A DNA stretch of 38,157 bases from Nitrospirota bacterium (GTDB lineage: Bacteria > Nitrospirota > Nitrospiria > 2-01-FULL-66-17), in the NCBI GenBank assembly GCA_016201825.1, contig JACQCD010000047.1:1-38157 (forward strand), read 5' to 3'. A model generated the notes under the pieces. That model was not told the origin of the DNA. It did not search any database and saw nothing but the letters and a program-made list of their open reading frames with translations. Position 1 is the first letter of the stretch. Each line of letters begins with the position of its first letter. The translations under genes and the position numbers were made by a program. This document shows positions 30,479-38,157 of the stretch, one piece after another.

Positions 30479-31146
30479 TTCGAAGACACGGCGCCCTTTC
30501 CGAGTTCCGTTTCGATCTGCGCGATCTGCTTGCGGACATCCCCAGCCGCCGGAGCGTTCGGATACAAGGCGAGCCACCGCTTCCAGACATCGAGGGCTGC
30601 CGCGGAATCTTTTTTGTCGTAGTAGTACAGAAACCCGAGGTTGTACATCGTGGAATCGTGCCGGGGATCGTACCCCAAATTCTTCTGTAATTCGATCAAT
30701 GCCTGCTCCGGTTTGCCCCCGTACTTGTACGCGATCGCGAGATTCGTGCGCGCGTCGAGATCGTTCGGGTTGATGGCCAACGCCCGCGTGTAGAGGTCCT
30801 GCGCGGCGTCAAAACGGGAGATCATCATGTTGGCGTTGGCGAGCGAAAGAAGCGCCTCCACATCCTTGGGGTTCTTGTCGAGGCGGGCCTTAAAGGCCAT
30901 GATGTCTTCCATCGGATTTCGTGTTCCCGCCGGCAGGGGATGATTGGCGGCCTCGCCGGACGGCAACCCCGGTGGACTGATCGGCGGATGATTCGGCGGA
31001 AGAGGCCCTCCGCCCCCCGAGCTGGTCGCCGGCCCCGTGCTCTCAGCAACAGGCTCGGGCAAGCTGTGGTCCCCGCTCTTCTTACACGCCACGTTGAGGA
31101 GCAGCCCGAGGCACAACGCTCCCAGCATCCCACGCGACCACATCAT
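30475..31146 (-). CDS. TPR lipoprotein, paralogue of 26738-27376
   Basis: The protein has 223 aa. The signal peptide ends in LLNVAC, a lipobox. A Pro/Gly-rich linker of about 55 residues follows. Three TPR units run from about residue 85-210 (KDVEALLSLANANMMISRF, YTRALAINPNDLDARTNLAI, LQKNLGYDPRHDSTMYNLGF). The order and wording match the other TPR lipoprotein (NPKDVEAL and DPKDVEAL), so they share ancestry. Its stop is inside a family C repeat, and the fumC stop is 26 nt further upstream on the same strand. It is probably co-transcribed with fumC. Confidence 0.82.
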   Translation of the reverse strand: MMWSRGMLGALCLGLLLNVACKKSGDHSLPEPVAESTGPATSSGGGGPLPPNHPPISPPGLPSGEAANHPLPAGTRNPMEDIMAFKARLDKNPKDVEALLSLANANMMISRFDAAQDLYTRALAINPNDLDARTNLAIAYKYGGKPEQALIELQKNLGYDPRHDSTMYNLGFLYYYDKKDSAAALDVWKRWLALYPNAPAAGDVRKQIAQIETELGKGAVSSK

Positions 31147-31172
31147 GATTGTTGCTCCTTATTGGAAACCGG

Positions 31173-32615
31173 TTACTCGCCCTTGCCGGCGAAGCCCCGT
31201 TCGGTCATTTGCCGCGGGTCGAGCAGGACCTTGAGCCGCTCGGGTGAGACGACTTTTTGTTCGAGGGCGACCTCGCGGACGGTTTTGCCGGTTCGGTGCG
31301 ATTCCTTGGCGATCTTCGCGGCTGCATCGTAGCCGATCTCCGGAGCGAGCGCCGTGCACATCGCAAGGCTCTGCTCGATCATCGCCTCGCAGCGCGCCTC
31401 GTTGGCGGTGAGGCCGGCGATGCACTTGGCGGTGAAGTTCTGGACCCCAGTCGCAAGGAGTTGGACGGATTGCAAGAGGTTATACGCCATCACGGGAAGC
31501 ATGACATTCAGCTCGAAATTCCCGGCCTGCCCCCCCAACATGACCGCGGTGTCGTTACCGATGACTTGGACGCAGACTTGGAGCAAGGACTCCGCGATGA
31601 CCGGGTTGACCTTGCCCGGCATGATCGAGGAACCTGGCTGGGTCTCGGGCAAGTTGATTTCTCCAAGGCCGCAGCGCGGGCCGGAGCCCAGCCACCGGAT
31701 ATCATTCGCAATCTTGATCAGGCTCACGGCCACGGTCTTGAGCGCGCCGCTGGCTTCGACCAGCGAGTCTTGCGCGCCCTGCGCTTCGAAGTGATCCGCC
31801 GCCTCGATAAAAAATGGGCAGTCGGTTTCCTGGGAGAGGAGCGCGATCGTCTTCGCCGCGAAGTCGGGGTGGGTATTGATGCCGGTTCCCACCGCCGTCC
31901 CACCCAGCGCAAGCTCGCCGAGCGACGCGCGCATGTTCTCCACCCTCCGGATCCCGAGTTCGATCTGGCGGGCATAGCCTCCGAACTCCTGACCGAGGCG
32001 GATCGGGGTCGCGTCCTGAAGATGCGTCCGACCGATCTTCACCACGCGCGAAAACTCCAGCGATTTCTGGACGAGCGTGGCGTGGAGCATCGACAAGGCG
32101 GGGAGTAAGTCTCGGTCCACCGTTTCGAGCGCCGCGATGTGGATGGTGGTGGGGATCACGTCGTTGCTCGACTGGCCCAGATTGACGTGATCGTTCGGGT
32201 GGATGGCCTTGGAGCCCAGCGCCCCCCCGAGCAACTGGGTCGCGCGGTTCGCGATCACCTCGTTGGCATTCATATTGGTGGAGGTCCCCGAGCCGGTCTG
32301 GAACAGGTCGACCACGAAGTGACCGTCCAGCGCCCCATCGATGACCTCACGGGCGGCGCGGACGATGACGTCGGCCTTGTCGGAGGGCAGCAATCCGAGG
32401 TCGCGATTGACCTGCGCCGCCGCCCACTTCACCAATCCGAGAGCCCGGATAAAGCTGCGCGGCCAACGAAGATCGCTGACCGGGAAATTTTCGACGGCGC
32501 GCTGGGTTTGGGCGCCGTACAGCGCCTCGGCGGGGACCTTCATCTCCCCCATCGAATCTCGTTCCACTCTCAACGCTTCGTTCGCCGTGGGGGGCGTTTG
32601 ACGCGGCTTGTTCAT
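31173..32615 (-). CDS. fumC: Fumarate hydratase class II
   Basis: The protein has 480 aa from ATG 32615, behind AAAGGA. The frame runs further up to 32783 but without a start of similar quality. The family signatures are present: ALYGAQTQRAVENFPVSDL, TGSGTSTNMNANEVIANRA, GRTHLQDATPIRLGQEFGGY and the active loop GSSIMPGKVNP. It converts fumarate to malate in the TCA cycle and does not need an Fe-S cluster. The length is a little over the usual 460-470 because of a short N-terminal extension. Argininosuccinate lyase and aspartase, its relatives, fit less well. Confidence 0.95.
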   Translation of the reverse strand: MNKPRQTPPTANEALRVERDSMGEMKVPAEALYGAQTQRAVENFPVSDLRWPRSFIRALGLVKWAAAQVNRDLGLLPSDKADVIVRAAREVIDGALDGHFVVDLFQTGSGTSTNMNANEVIANRATQLLGGALGSKAIHPNDHVNLGQSSNDVIPTTIHIAALETVDRDLLPALSMLHATLVQKSLEFSRVVKIGRTHLQDATPIRLGQEFGGYARQIELGIRRVENMRASLGELALGGTAVGTGINTHPDFAAKTIALLSQETDCPFFIEAADHFEAQGAQDSLVEASGALKTVAVSLIKIANDIRWLGSGPRCGLGEINLPETQPGSSIMPGKVNPVIAESLLQVCVQVIGNDTAVMLGGQAGNFELNVMLPVMAYNLLQSVQLLATGVQNFTAKCIAGLTANEARCEAMIEQSLAMCTALAPEIGYDAAAKIAKESHRTGKTVREVALEQKVVSPERLKVLLDPRQMTERGFAGKGE

Positions 32616-32664
32616 TGCTATCCTTTCCAGCGTGTCGGAGCCTAGGAGCCATGATTGGCGCGGG

Positions 32665-32692
32665 ATTCTACCATAAGAGTCACCCGCCGCAA
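32665..32692 (-). promoter_or_regulatory. Promoter of fumC
   Basis: On the minus strand TTGCGG (32692-32687) and TAGAAT (32670-32665) have a 16-nt spacer. The -10 is preceded by TGG, an extended form. The leader is about 40 nt. Confidence 0.5.
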
Positions 32693-32711
32693 TAGCCCGG
32701 CTGGCCCCCCC

Positions 32712-32740
32712 TAGATTCCAGCCGCGTATCTCGGTATAAT
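32712..32740 (+). promoter_or_regulatory. Promoter of the RNase D gene
   Basis: TATAAT at 32735-32740 is perfect. The -35 (TAGATT at 32712-32717) is weak. Because an in-frame ATG lies inside the -10 at 32739, it cannot be the translation start. The leader to ATG 32880 is about 130 nt. Confidence 0.45.
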
Positions 32741-32879
32741 GGAACACGTATTTCGCCTGCCGAGGTACGCGTCCGGCCTTCACCCACGGCGTGTTTCACG
32801 AAGACGATCGTCATCGGCGGACGCAACAGAGTTTCTACACAGAGGACGGTCCACGAACATCCAGACCTTCGATCCGGCG

Positions 32880-34013
32880 ATGATCCCCATTCCCGACTAC
32901 GTGTACGTCACCACCCCCGAGGCGCTGGCCGACGTTGCCGCCACGATGGCCCGCGCGCGGGTGATCGGCGTGGACACCGAGGCGGATTCGCTGCATTGCT
33001 ACCAGGAACGAGTCTCACTCATCCAGATCAGCGACGGGGCGCTGAACGCCGTGATCGATCCCCTGGTCCTGACCGATCTACGACCGCTGGCCCCCGTCCT
33101 CGCCGATCCGGGAATCATCAAGGTCTTTCACGGCGCGGACTACGACGTGGTCGGGCTGAAACGCGACTTCGGGTTCACCGTCGCGACGATCTTCGACACC
33201 TGCCTCGCGGCGCAGGCGGCGGGCGCCCAGAAATATTCGCTCGGCGACCTGCTCCAGCGGTATTTCGACGTGACGTTGGAAAAAAAATATCAAAAAGCGC
33301 ACTGGTCCAAACGGCCGCTCGTTCCAGACCTCCTGGCCTACGCCGCGAAGGACACGCAGTATCTCCCCGCGCTCCACGAGCTACTCCGGAACGAAGTGCA
33401 GACCAAAGGGCGTCTGGCCCAGATCGAGGAGGAAGGCGAGTGGATCAGCCGACGAGAATGGACCGGCCACGCCTTCGTCCCCGACGATTACGCGCGGATC
33501 AAGGGCGCGACCTCGCTGGCGCCCGCGGCCCAGCGTGTGCTGCGGACGCTCGCGGTCACTCGCGACCGGCTGGCCAAGCGGGCCAACCGGCCGCCGTTCA
33601 AGATCGTCTCAGCCGACGATCTCCTGGCGTTGGCGATTCACCAACCCGCCACTCCCGCCGCCGTCGAGGCGCTGTTTCCTTTGGCATCGTCCCCGATCCG
33701 GCGGGATATCGCTCGCTGGCTCGACGCCGTTCGCGCCGGCCTCGCCGACGAGACGCCGCTTCCGCAGCGCGCGGGCGGGCGGTTTGACCCGTTCTCGGCC
33801 CCCCAAGAGCGGCTGTTCGTCCGCCTTCGCGAGTGGCGGACCGCGGAATCGAAAACGGAAGGCGTCGAGCCCGCCATGGTCTTGTCCACCGAACAGATCA
33901 AGGCCATCGTGCGAGCGTGGCCCAAAACGATCGACGAACTCGCCGCGGTACCCGGCGTCCGTCGCTGGCAAGTCAGCCGGTATGGGGACGTGCTGCTGAA
34001 GTTCTTGACGTAG
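32880..34013 (+). CDS. rnd: RNase D-type 3'-5' exonuclease with HRDC domain
   Basis: The protein has 377 aa. I choose ATG 32880 because the longer frame starts inside the promoter. The DEDD nuclease motifs are IGVDTEAD (Exo I), FHGADYDVVGLKRDF (Exo II) and YAAKDTQYLPALHELL (Exo III). Helical regions follow, and an HRDC domain lies at the C-terminus (STEQIKAIVRAWPKTIDELAAVPGV). RNase D trims the 3' end of tRNA precursors and other stable RNAs. A central HRDC-like unit is also visible around residue 215 (LAVTRDRLAKRANRPPF). The gene is divergent from fumC and is followed by the MscS gene after 100 nt. Confidence 0.92.
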   Translation: MIPIPDYVYVTTPEALADVAATMARARVIGVDTEADSLHCYQERVSLIQISDGALNAVIDPLVLTDLRPLAPVLADPGIIKVFHGADYDVVGLKRDFGFTVATIFDTCLAAQAAGAQKYSLGDLLQRYFDVTLEKKYQKAHWSKRPLVPDLLAYAAKDTQYLPALHELLRNEVQTKGRLAQIEEEGEWISRREWTGHAFVPDDYARIKGATSLAPAAQRVLRTLAVTRDRLAKRANRPPFKIVSADDLLALAIHQPATPAAVEALFPLASSPIRRDIARWLDAVRAGLADETPLPQRAGGRFDPFSAPQERLFVRLREWRTAESKTEGVEPAMVLSTEQIKAIVRAWPKTIDELAAVPGVRRWQVSRYGDVLLKFLT

Positions 34014-34113
34014 GCGACTCGGCCATCCGAGCGTCGTCTTCCGGCGCCCTCTTGACGGCTCGTTTCGTCATGGAGTAGACACCGCATCCGACCGATCACC
34101 CCGGGGACACCCT

Positions 34114-35166
34114 ATGGAATACGAATCGCTGCGGCAAATCGCGTCTTCCCTGGCCGTGTTCGTTGTCGCGGTCGGCGTGGCGTTGCTGGCCCGGCGCCTG
34201 CTGCTGTCGGTGCTCCATCGCTGGGCGGCCAAGACCGACACCACGATCGATGACATCCTGCTGAGCGTCGTTCGCGGGCCGTCGATCTTCTGGGCGATCG
34301 CGCTGGGCCTCTACCTCGGGATCGGCACATCGGTGCTCCCCCCGCGCATTATCCAGGTCTCGTTCTCCGTGCTCCACGCGCTGGTGATCCTCTCGTTCAC
34401 GTTCGTGGCGGCGAACGTGGCCTCCCACGCGCTGCGCTTCGCCGCCGAGCGCGCGGAGTTGCCGTTCGCGTCGACCGGCCTGACGCAGGTCGTCATCAAG
34501 GGCTTCGTCATCACGCTCGGCGTCTTGATTTTGCTCGGCACGCTCGGCGTGTCGATCGCGCCCCTCCTCACCGCGCTCGGGGTGGGCGGTCTGGCCGTGG
34601 CGCTGGCGCTGCAGGACACGCTCTCCAACCTGTTCGCGGGCATCCACATCTTGATGGAGAAGTCGATCCGCGTGGGGGATGTCATCCGGCTGGAAAGCGG
34701 GGAAGAGGGGGCCATCGCCGACATCGGCTGGCGGACCACTCGAATTCGGTTACCGCCCAACAACCTGGTGATCATCCCCAATAATAAGCTCGCGCAGGCC
34801 CGTATCCTCAACTACAGCCTCCCCGACAAGACCATGGCGCTGCTGATCCCGATCAGCGTCTCGTATTCCGCCGACCTGGATCAGGTCCAACGGCTGCTCA
34901 TCGAGGAGGCCACCGCCGCAATCGGCCACACCCCCGGCCTCCTGGCCCAACCCGCGCCGATCGTCCGTTTCATCCCGGGCTTCGGCCAGTCATCGCTCGA
35001 TGTGACGCTCATCGTCCACGTGCGCGAATTTGCCGATCAGGTCCTCGTCCAACACGAGCTGCGGCTCCGGATCCTGAAACGGTTCCGCGCGGACGGCGTC
35101 GACATCCCGTTCCCATCCCACACGGTATACGTGCACAAGGAGCCCACACCATCACTCCACGATTGA
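34114..35166 (+). CDS. MscS-family mechanosensitive channel
   Basis: The protein has 350 aa. Four hydrophobic stretches are seen at about 10-28, 54-74, 82-104 and 128-150. The pore-lining helix and beta domain follow as LLTALGVGGLAVALALQDTLSNLFAGIHIL, then IRVGDVIRLESGEEG, ADIGWRTTRIRLPPNNLVIIPNNKL and the C-terminal part with VREFADQ. The Ala/Gly-rich helix and the NNK loop are typical. The channel releases solutes when the membrane is stretched. It is not one of the large multidomain forms. No ribosome site stands out, apart from GGGGA at -11. Confidence 0.92.
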   Translation: MEYESLRQIASSLAVFVVAVGVALLARRLLLSVLHRWAAKTDTTIDDILLSVVRGPSIFWAIALGLYLGIGTSVLPPRIIQVSFSVLHALVILSFTFVAANVASHALRFAAERAELPFASTGLTQVVIKGFVITLGVLILLGTLGVSIAPLLTALGVGGLAVALALQDTLSNLFAGIHILMEKSIRVGDVIRLESGEEGAIADIGWRTTRIRLPPNNLVIIPNNKLAQARILNYSLPDKTMALLIPISVSYSADLDQVQRLLIEEATAAIGHTPGLLAQPAPIVRFIPGFGQSSLDVTLIVHVREFADQVLVQHELRLRILKRFRADGVDIPFPSHTVYVHKEPTPSLHD

Positions 35167-35191
35167 CTTGGGGTCGCGTCGTGCGTAGACT
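35163..35191 (+). promoter_or_regulatory. Promoter of the Nudix gene
   Basis: TTGACT at 35163-35168 and TAGACT at 35186-35191 are spaced exactly 17 nt. This is one of the best sigma-70 sites in the window. The leader is about 17 nt, and the -35 overlaps the end of the MscS gene. Confidence 0.6.
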
Positions 35192-35214
35192 GGCGCCGTC
35201 CCTCGGGTGGGCGC

Positions 35215-35673
35215 GTGGCCAAGACCATTGAACAAATTTCAGCCGGCGGCATCGTCTTTCGCAAGCTGGACGATCGCTTCGATGTCGCGCTCATCGCTCG
35301 AACGAGTCCTCGACGGCGAGTCATCTGGGCGCTCCCCAAGGGGTGGGTCGAGCCCGGCGAAACGATTCCCGACGCGGCGTTGCGCGAGATCCGGGAAGAG
35401 ACCGGGTTGACGGGGCGGCTGTTGGAGCCGCTCGGACAGATCGGCTATTCGTTCTATTCTCCGGAAGACGGCGCCCGGATTCAGAAGACCGTCCATTTTT
35501 TCCTCGTCGAATACCTCAGCGGAGACACCGCCGATCACGACCACGAGGTCGACGAGGCGCGGTGGTGGCCGTTGGATACCGCCCTCGCGCAGATGACGTA
35601 CCAGAGCGAGCGGCAGGTGATGGAGAAGGCCCGACACCGTTTGCTGGCCCCAACCCTCCACCAGTCATCGTGA
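35215..35673 (+). CDS. Nudix hydrolase
   Basis: The protein has 152 aa from GTG 35215. The Nudix box is complete: GWVEPGETIPDAALREIREETGL, agreeing with Gx5Ex7REUxEExGU. The N-terminus ISAGGIVFRKLDDRFDVALI and WALPKGW resemble diadenosine polyphosphate (Ap4A-type) or 8-oxo-dGTP hydrolases. The later FFLVEYLSGD and EARWWPLDTA complete the fold. It cleaves nucleoside diphosphates linked to another group. The exact substrate is not given by the motif. It is followed after 22 nt by a metalloprotease gene, probably co-transcribed. Confidence 0.92.
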   Translation: MAKTIEQISAGGIVFRKLDDRFDVALIARTSPRRRVIWALPKGWVEPGETIPDAALREIREETGLTGRLLEPLGQIGYSFYSPEDGARIQKTVHFFLVEYLSGDTADHDHEVDEARWWPLDTALAQMTYQSERQVMEKARHRLLAPTLHQSS

Positions 35674-35695
35674 TCCGCGTCCTCGCCCCGTTTTC

Positions 35696-36424
35696 ATGAT
35701 TCCAACCGGGTTGCCGCTGACCTATACCACGGTCGTGCGAGGGCGGCCGCTCAGCTACCGGGTGACGATGAGCCCGCGCGCGCGGGCGTGGCGGCTCACC
35801 ATCCATCCCGACTCGGGCCTCACCATCGTCCTGCCCGCGCGGTCGAGGATCGACGTCGCAGGCCTCCTCGACTCGCGATCAAGGTGGATTTTCAGGCACC
35901 TCGACCGCCTGGCCCGCCATCCTGTCCCCGCAGCGCCACCCCTCATCGGTCACGGCAGTATCTTGCGGTATTTGGGCGGACCTCTCCGGCTGGAATTGGC
36001 CGCCGGGGCGAGAGTGGCGGAGGTCGACGAGGCGGCGGGCGTCTTGCGCGCCCCAGCGGCGGACCATCGGCCGCTCCGCGCGACGATCGAAACCTGGTAT
36101 CGGCGGCGGGCCGAGACCGTGTTCGCGGAACGACTCCGATTGATCAACGACGGCCTGGGATACCGTTTCCAGCGCGTGACGATCCGCGATCAAAAAACGC
36201 GCTGGGGCAGTTGCTCAGCGCGCGGAAATCTGGCGTTCAACTGGCGGCTCATGATGGCGCCGATCGAGATTGTCGATTCCGTCGTGGTACACGAGCTGGT
36301 CCACTTGATCGTCCTCTCCCATTCCCGGGCATTTTGGGACCGCGTCGCCGCGATCGATCCGGCGTACCTCGCCCACCGACGATGGCTGCGAGACCACGGC
36401 CCGCACCTCGTCTTGGGCGGCTAA
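35696..36424 (+). CDS. YgjP-like (DUF45) metal-dependent hydrolase
   Basis: The protein has 242 aa. The C-terminal half has the DUF45 pattern RDQKTRWGSCSARGNLAFNW, then the zinc site VVHELVHLIVLSHSRAFWDRV (HExxH with a third His). The N-terminus YRVTMSPRARAWRLTIHPDSGLTIVLP is the usual beta part. The family includes E. coli YgjP, reported to act on UTP, and SprT-like proteases. The true substrate in this organism is not known. It is the last gene before a 358-nt gap. Confidence 0.88.
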   Translation: MIPTGLPLTYTTVVRGRPLSYRVTMSPRARAWRLTIHPDSGLTIVLPARSRIDVAGLLDSRSRWIFRHLDRLARHPVPAAPPLIGHGSILRYLGGPLRLELAAGARVAEVDEAAGVLRAPAADHRPLRATIETWYRRRAETVFAERLRLINDGLGYRFQRVTIRDQKTRWGSCSARGNLAFNWRLMMAPIEIVDSVVVHELVHLIVLSHSRAFWDRVAAIDPAYLAHRRWLRDHGPHLVLGG

Positions 36425-36782
36425 CGCCCCAACGCCCCCCTGGGACTATCCGCCCGCCTCGCCTCCATGATGTGCGCACATATTCACGTTCACATCACTC
36501 ATTTCGCCTGGCTCGCCGTAAGAGCGAGCCCCGGAAGATACCGTGCCCTCCTCCGCTCGCCTTCCGGATGGAGATCCCCCACATCGATCAGTCTTCGTCA
36601 CTCGCGAACGCCGAATCCTAATCAAGAGCATAGCCCTGACCCCAAGCCTGCTCGTATCGCTACTTAAAGTCTGTAGACAGATTGTCACCTGCTTGCAATA
36701 ATGCCGGCCCAGAAGTGCGTTCGACAGTAAGTCAGGAATTCACTCCTGCCCCCGAGGTCCTGCGACACGAGGCCGTCTGACC
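36425..36782. other. 358-nt intergenic region with one hairpin
   Basis: No supported gene is seen. A perfect 7-bp stem GGCTCGC/GCGAGCC with a 7-nt loop is at 36510-36530 and might end transcription of the hydrolase gene, but there is no T-run. Base composition drops towards the end (A/T-richer 36600-36720), marking a shift to the accessory genes that follow. Confidence 0.4.
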
Positions 36783-37500
36783 ATGAGCGAGATTGGGAAG
36801 GCAATAGACGCGGTGATTCGAGGTGGTCTCGCGGCATTGATGAAGCGTGAAGGATTTAAGAAGTTCGGGAGGAACTTTTTGAACGTCGGCTCCGAGTCAG
36901 TCGCCGTGCTAAATGTTCAGGCGAGCATGTACAATCTGGGGACGACTGGGAAGTTCACGATAAATCTAGGTCGCTACTTTCCTTCGGTCGCCCGAGCTGC
37001 GGGTGAGCCGGAACTCCAAGGTCTGCCGAAGGAGTACAACTGCCAGATCCGCCTACGAATTGGCCATCTGTTGCCAGAAAACTTGGACCACTGGTGGACG
37101 GTCGGCCCTGAAACCAACATCGAGCAGCTTGCCCTCGACGTTACCCGGGTCGTCGAAGACGTGGGCCTGCCCTGGTTGCGGCGTATGCACGACCTCCATG
37201 CTCTGAAGCATCGAACTAGACGGATTTCCTTCCAGTGAACTGGCGAGTGTTCTGATGCTACTCGGCGAGAGAGCGCAGGCCGAAAGCTGTTTGCGAGAGC
37301 TCGTGCAAGCGAGACCGATGGCGCAGGCGCGCGCAACCGCATGGGCCAAACGTCATGGGCTGCACCTGGCCTACCCGTACGATCGTGAGATCGAGCGGCG
37401 AACTTGCGAACTCGGAGTCACCTTGCCCATCCTTTTTCGGCGTACTTATCGTTTGACCGCTTCTTCGACAAAGCGCTGCAGAATCTTCGCCGATGGATAA
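36783..37500 (+). pseudogene. DUF4304 family gene interrupted by a frameshift
   Basis: The frame from ATG 36783 to 37238 gives 151 aa that resemble DUF4304 proteins (LAALMKREGFKKFGRNFLNV, then TGKFTINLGRYF and QIRLRIGHLLPENLDHWW). Homology then appears to continue in another frame as SIELDGFPSSELASVLMLLGERAQ and onward, ending at 37500. The switch lies close to 37203-37210, where one base is missing or added. Either the gene is broken or there is a sequence error. The function of DUF4304 is unknown; such genes often sit in immunity or polymorphic-toxin regions. The tail overlaps the convergent gene by about 55 nt. Confidence 0.6.
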
Positions 37501-38157
37501 CTCGACATAGATGCGATTCCGTTGGCAAGTTCAACTGGAAAGAGGGCTCCTTCAAACTTGTGGCTTACCAGACTCGGAAGCGTCGCGAGAATTCGTGGAA
37601 AGCCGATAAGGTCCCTCGCGGCCGGAAAGGTTCCCTCAGGGTCGTAATTGCCGGTCGGCACGTTGAGAACCATATAGGTCCCAGGGTCCATCTTCAGATA
37701 CACTTTTTCGCCCCAATTGGTCCGGCTTCCGTAAGGGTTCGAGAGATCCGGGGACCGATACACTTCCCGTCGAACGTAATCATGAGAGAGGACGGCGCTG
37801 GTGATCCTCTCGCCTCTCGCGTGTGGCGGAGTGAAGCGCACGATCGAGGCCAAGTGATCGAAGAACGCGCCACTCTTTTCTTGGCCAATAATGTGGATCG
37901 GTCGGTTCTGTTCCTTGGCGTGTTGCAGGAACGCCCGGATCGAAGGCACGAGTTTTGAGTATTGGCCCCGAAGCGTAAGCGGTCCATCTTTGATGAAGAG
38001 GGTGTCGCTGAATACTTGGGTTCTTCCGGCTTTTCCGTGGGTGAGAATTCTGGTATAGAGGGGGCCTTCACTCACCGGGAGGGCCTCCTGTGCGCGATAC
38101 CGAGCTGTACCGACACCTGTTGGGCTTGTTGGAGCCGTGGACTGTGGAGCGCGTGGA
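37446..38157 (-). CDS. NurA-like nuclease domain protein, C-terminal part (partial)
   Basis: The frame is open to the window edge, so the N-terminus lies outside. The visible part has LFIKDGPLTLRGQYSKLVPSI, HIIGQEKSGAFFDHLAS and, near the end, VELANGIASMSSYPSA. These look like the end of NurA-domain proteins, which have a DG in the active region and partner with HerA-type ATPases in end resection or in defence systems. GTG 38075 is an internal candidate start, but codons before it are clean. The assignment is by pattern only. Confidence 0.5.
   Translation of the reverse strand, partial: PRAPQSTAPTSPTGVGTARYRAQEALPVSEGPLYTRILTHGKAGRTQVFSDTLFIKDGPLTLRGQYSKLVPSIRAFLQHAKEQNRPIHIIGQEKSGAFFDHLASIVRFTPPHARGERITSAVLSHDYVRREVYRSPDLSNPYGSRTNWGEKVYLKMDPGTYMVLNVPTGNYDPEGTFPAARDLIGFPRILATLPSLVSHKFEGALFPVELANGIASMSSYPSAKILQRFVEEAVKR

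Overview
The window comes from a GC-rich, Gram-negative bacterium. It carries outer-membrane porins, lipoproteins with lipoboxes, and type II secretion pseudopilins. It also carries many small PCP_red domains, the C-terminal domain of light-independent protochlorophyllide reductase subunit B, although no photosynthesis gene is present. That combination is, from memory, typical of Nitrospirota, NC10/Methylomirabilota, Rokubacteria and neighbouring lineages. The exact taxon cannot be fixed from this sequence alone. Most of the window is densely coding and organised in short operons.

Layout. 1-405: start of a membrane sensor-like protein (minus). 622-4488: plus-strand operon of a universal-stress/PCP_red/zinc-ribbon protein, a radical SAM-SPASM-PCP_red enzyme of the haem-biosynthesis type, and a small HemJ/CopD-like membrane protein. 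4558-6905: plus-strand group of small accessory genes (frame-disrupted ORF, nucleotidyltransferase, truncated DUF4188, 3-methyladenine glycosylase Tag, thioesterase) linked by stop-start overlaps. 6966-10888 (minus): membrane-anchored PHP hydrolase, orphan TroA/ZnuA-type metal-binding protein, and an OprB-like porin whose promoter carries NikR-like half-sites. 11091-15053 (minus): a tightly packed operon of a Mrp/NBP35 ATPase, a zinc-ribbon PCP_red protein, a haem-oxygenase-like di-iron enzyme, a four-repeat PCP_red protein and NikR. HU lies just upstream.

15648-17496 (plus): HD-GYP phosphodiesterase and TPR lipoprotein. 17688-22279 (minus): DUF192, PilZ, membrane nuclease, two pseudopilins, a TlpA/DipZ-like thioredoxin and a DUF420 protein. 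22313-23473 (minus): rpsF-ssb-rpsR. 23718-25358 (minus): fatty-acid hydroxylase-type enzyme and a SAM methyltransferase. 25543-26389 (minus): ECF sigma factor and zinc-finger anti-sigma behind an ECF-type promoter. 26605-26691: tRNA-Leu(UAA). 26738-31146 (minus): two paralogous TPR lipoproteins flanking a GGDEF protein, a PstS-like periplasmic protein and a porin relic. 31173-32615 (minus): fumC. 32880-36424 (plus): RNase D, MscS channel, Nudix hydrolase and YgjP-like metalloprotease. 36783-38157: a frameshifted DUF4304 gene and a partial NurA-like gene.

The two most unusual themes are these. First, there are ten PCP_red domains in four proteins, in two operons that also hold radical SAM, HemJ-like, Mrp, di-iron oxygenase-like and NikR genes. 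This suggests an undescribed tetrapyrrole- or metal-handling module. Second, there are three families of short palindromic repeats. Two of them lie in frame inside protein-coding genes (prepilin leaders and a PCP_red linker), and one shows compensatory stem changes between copies.
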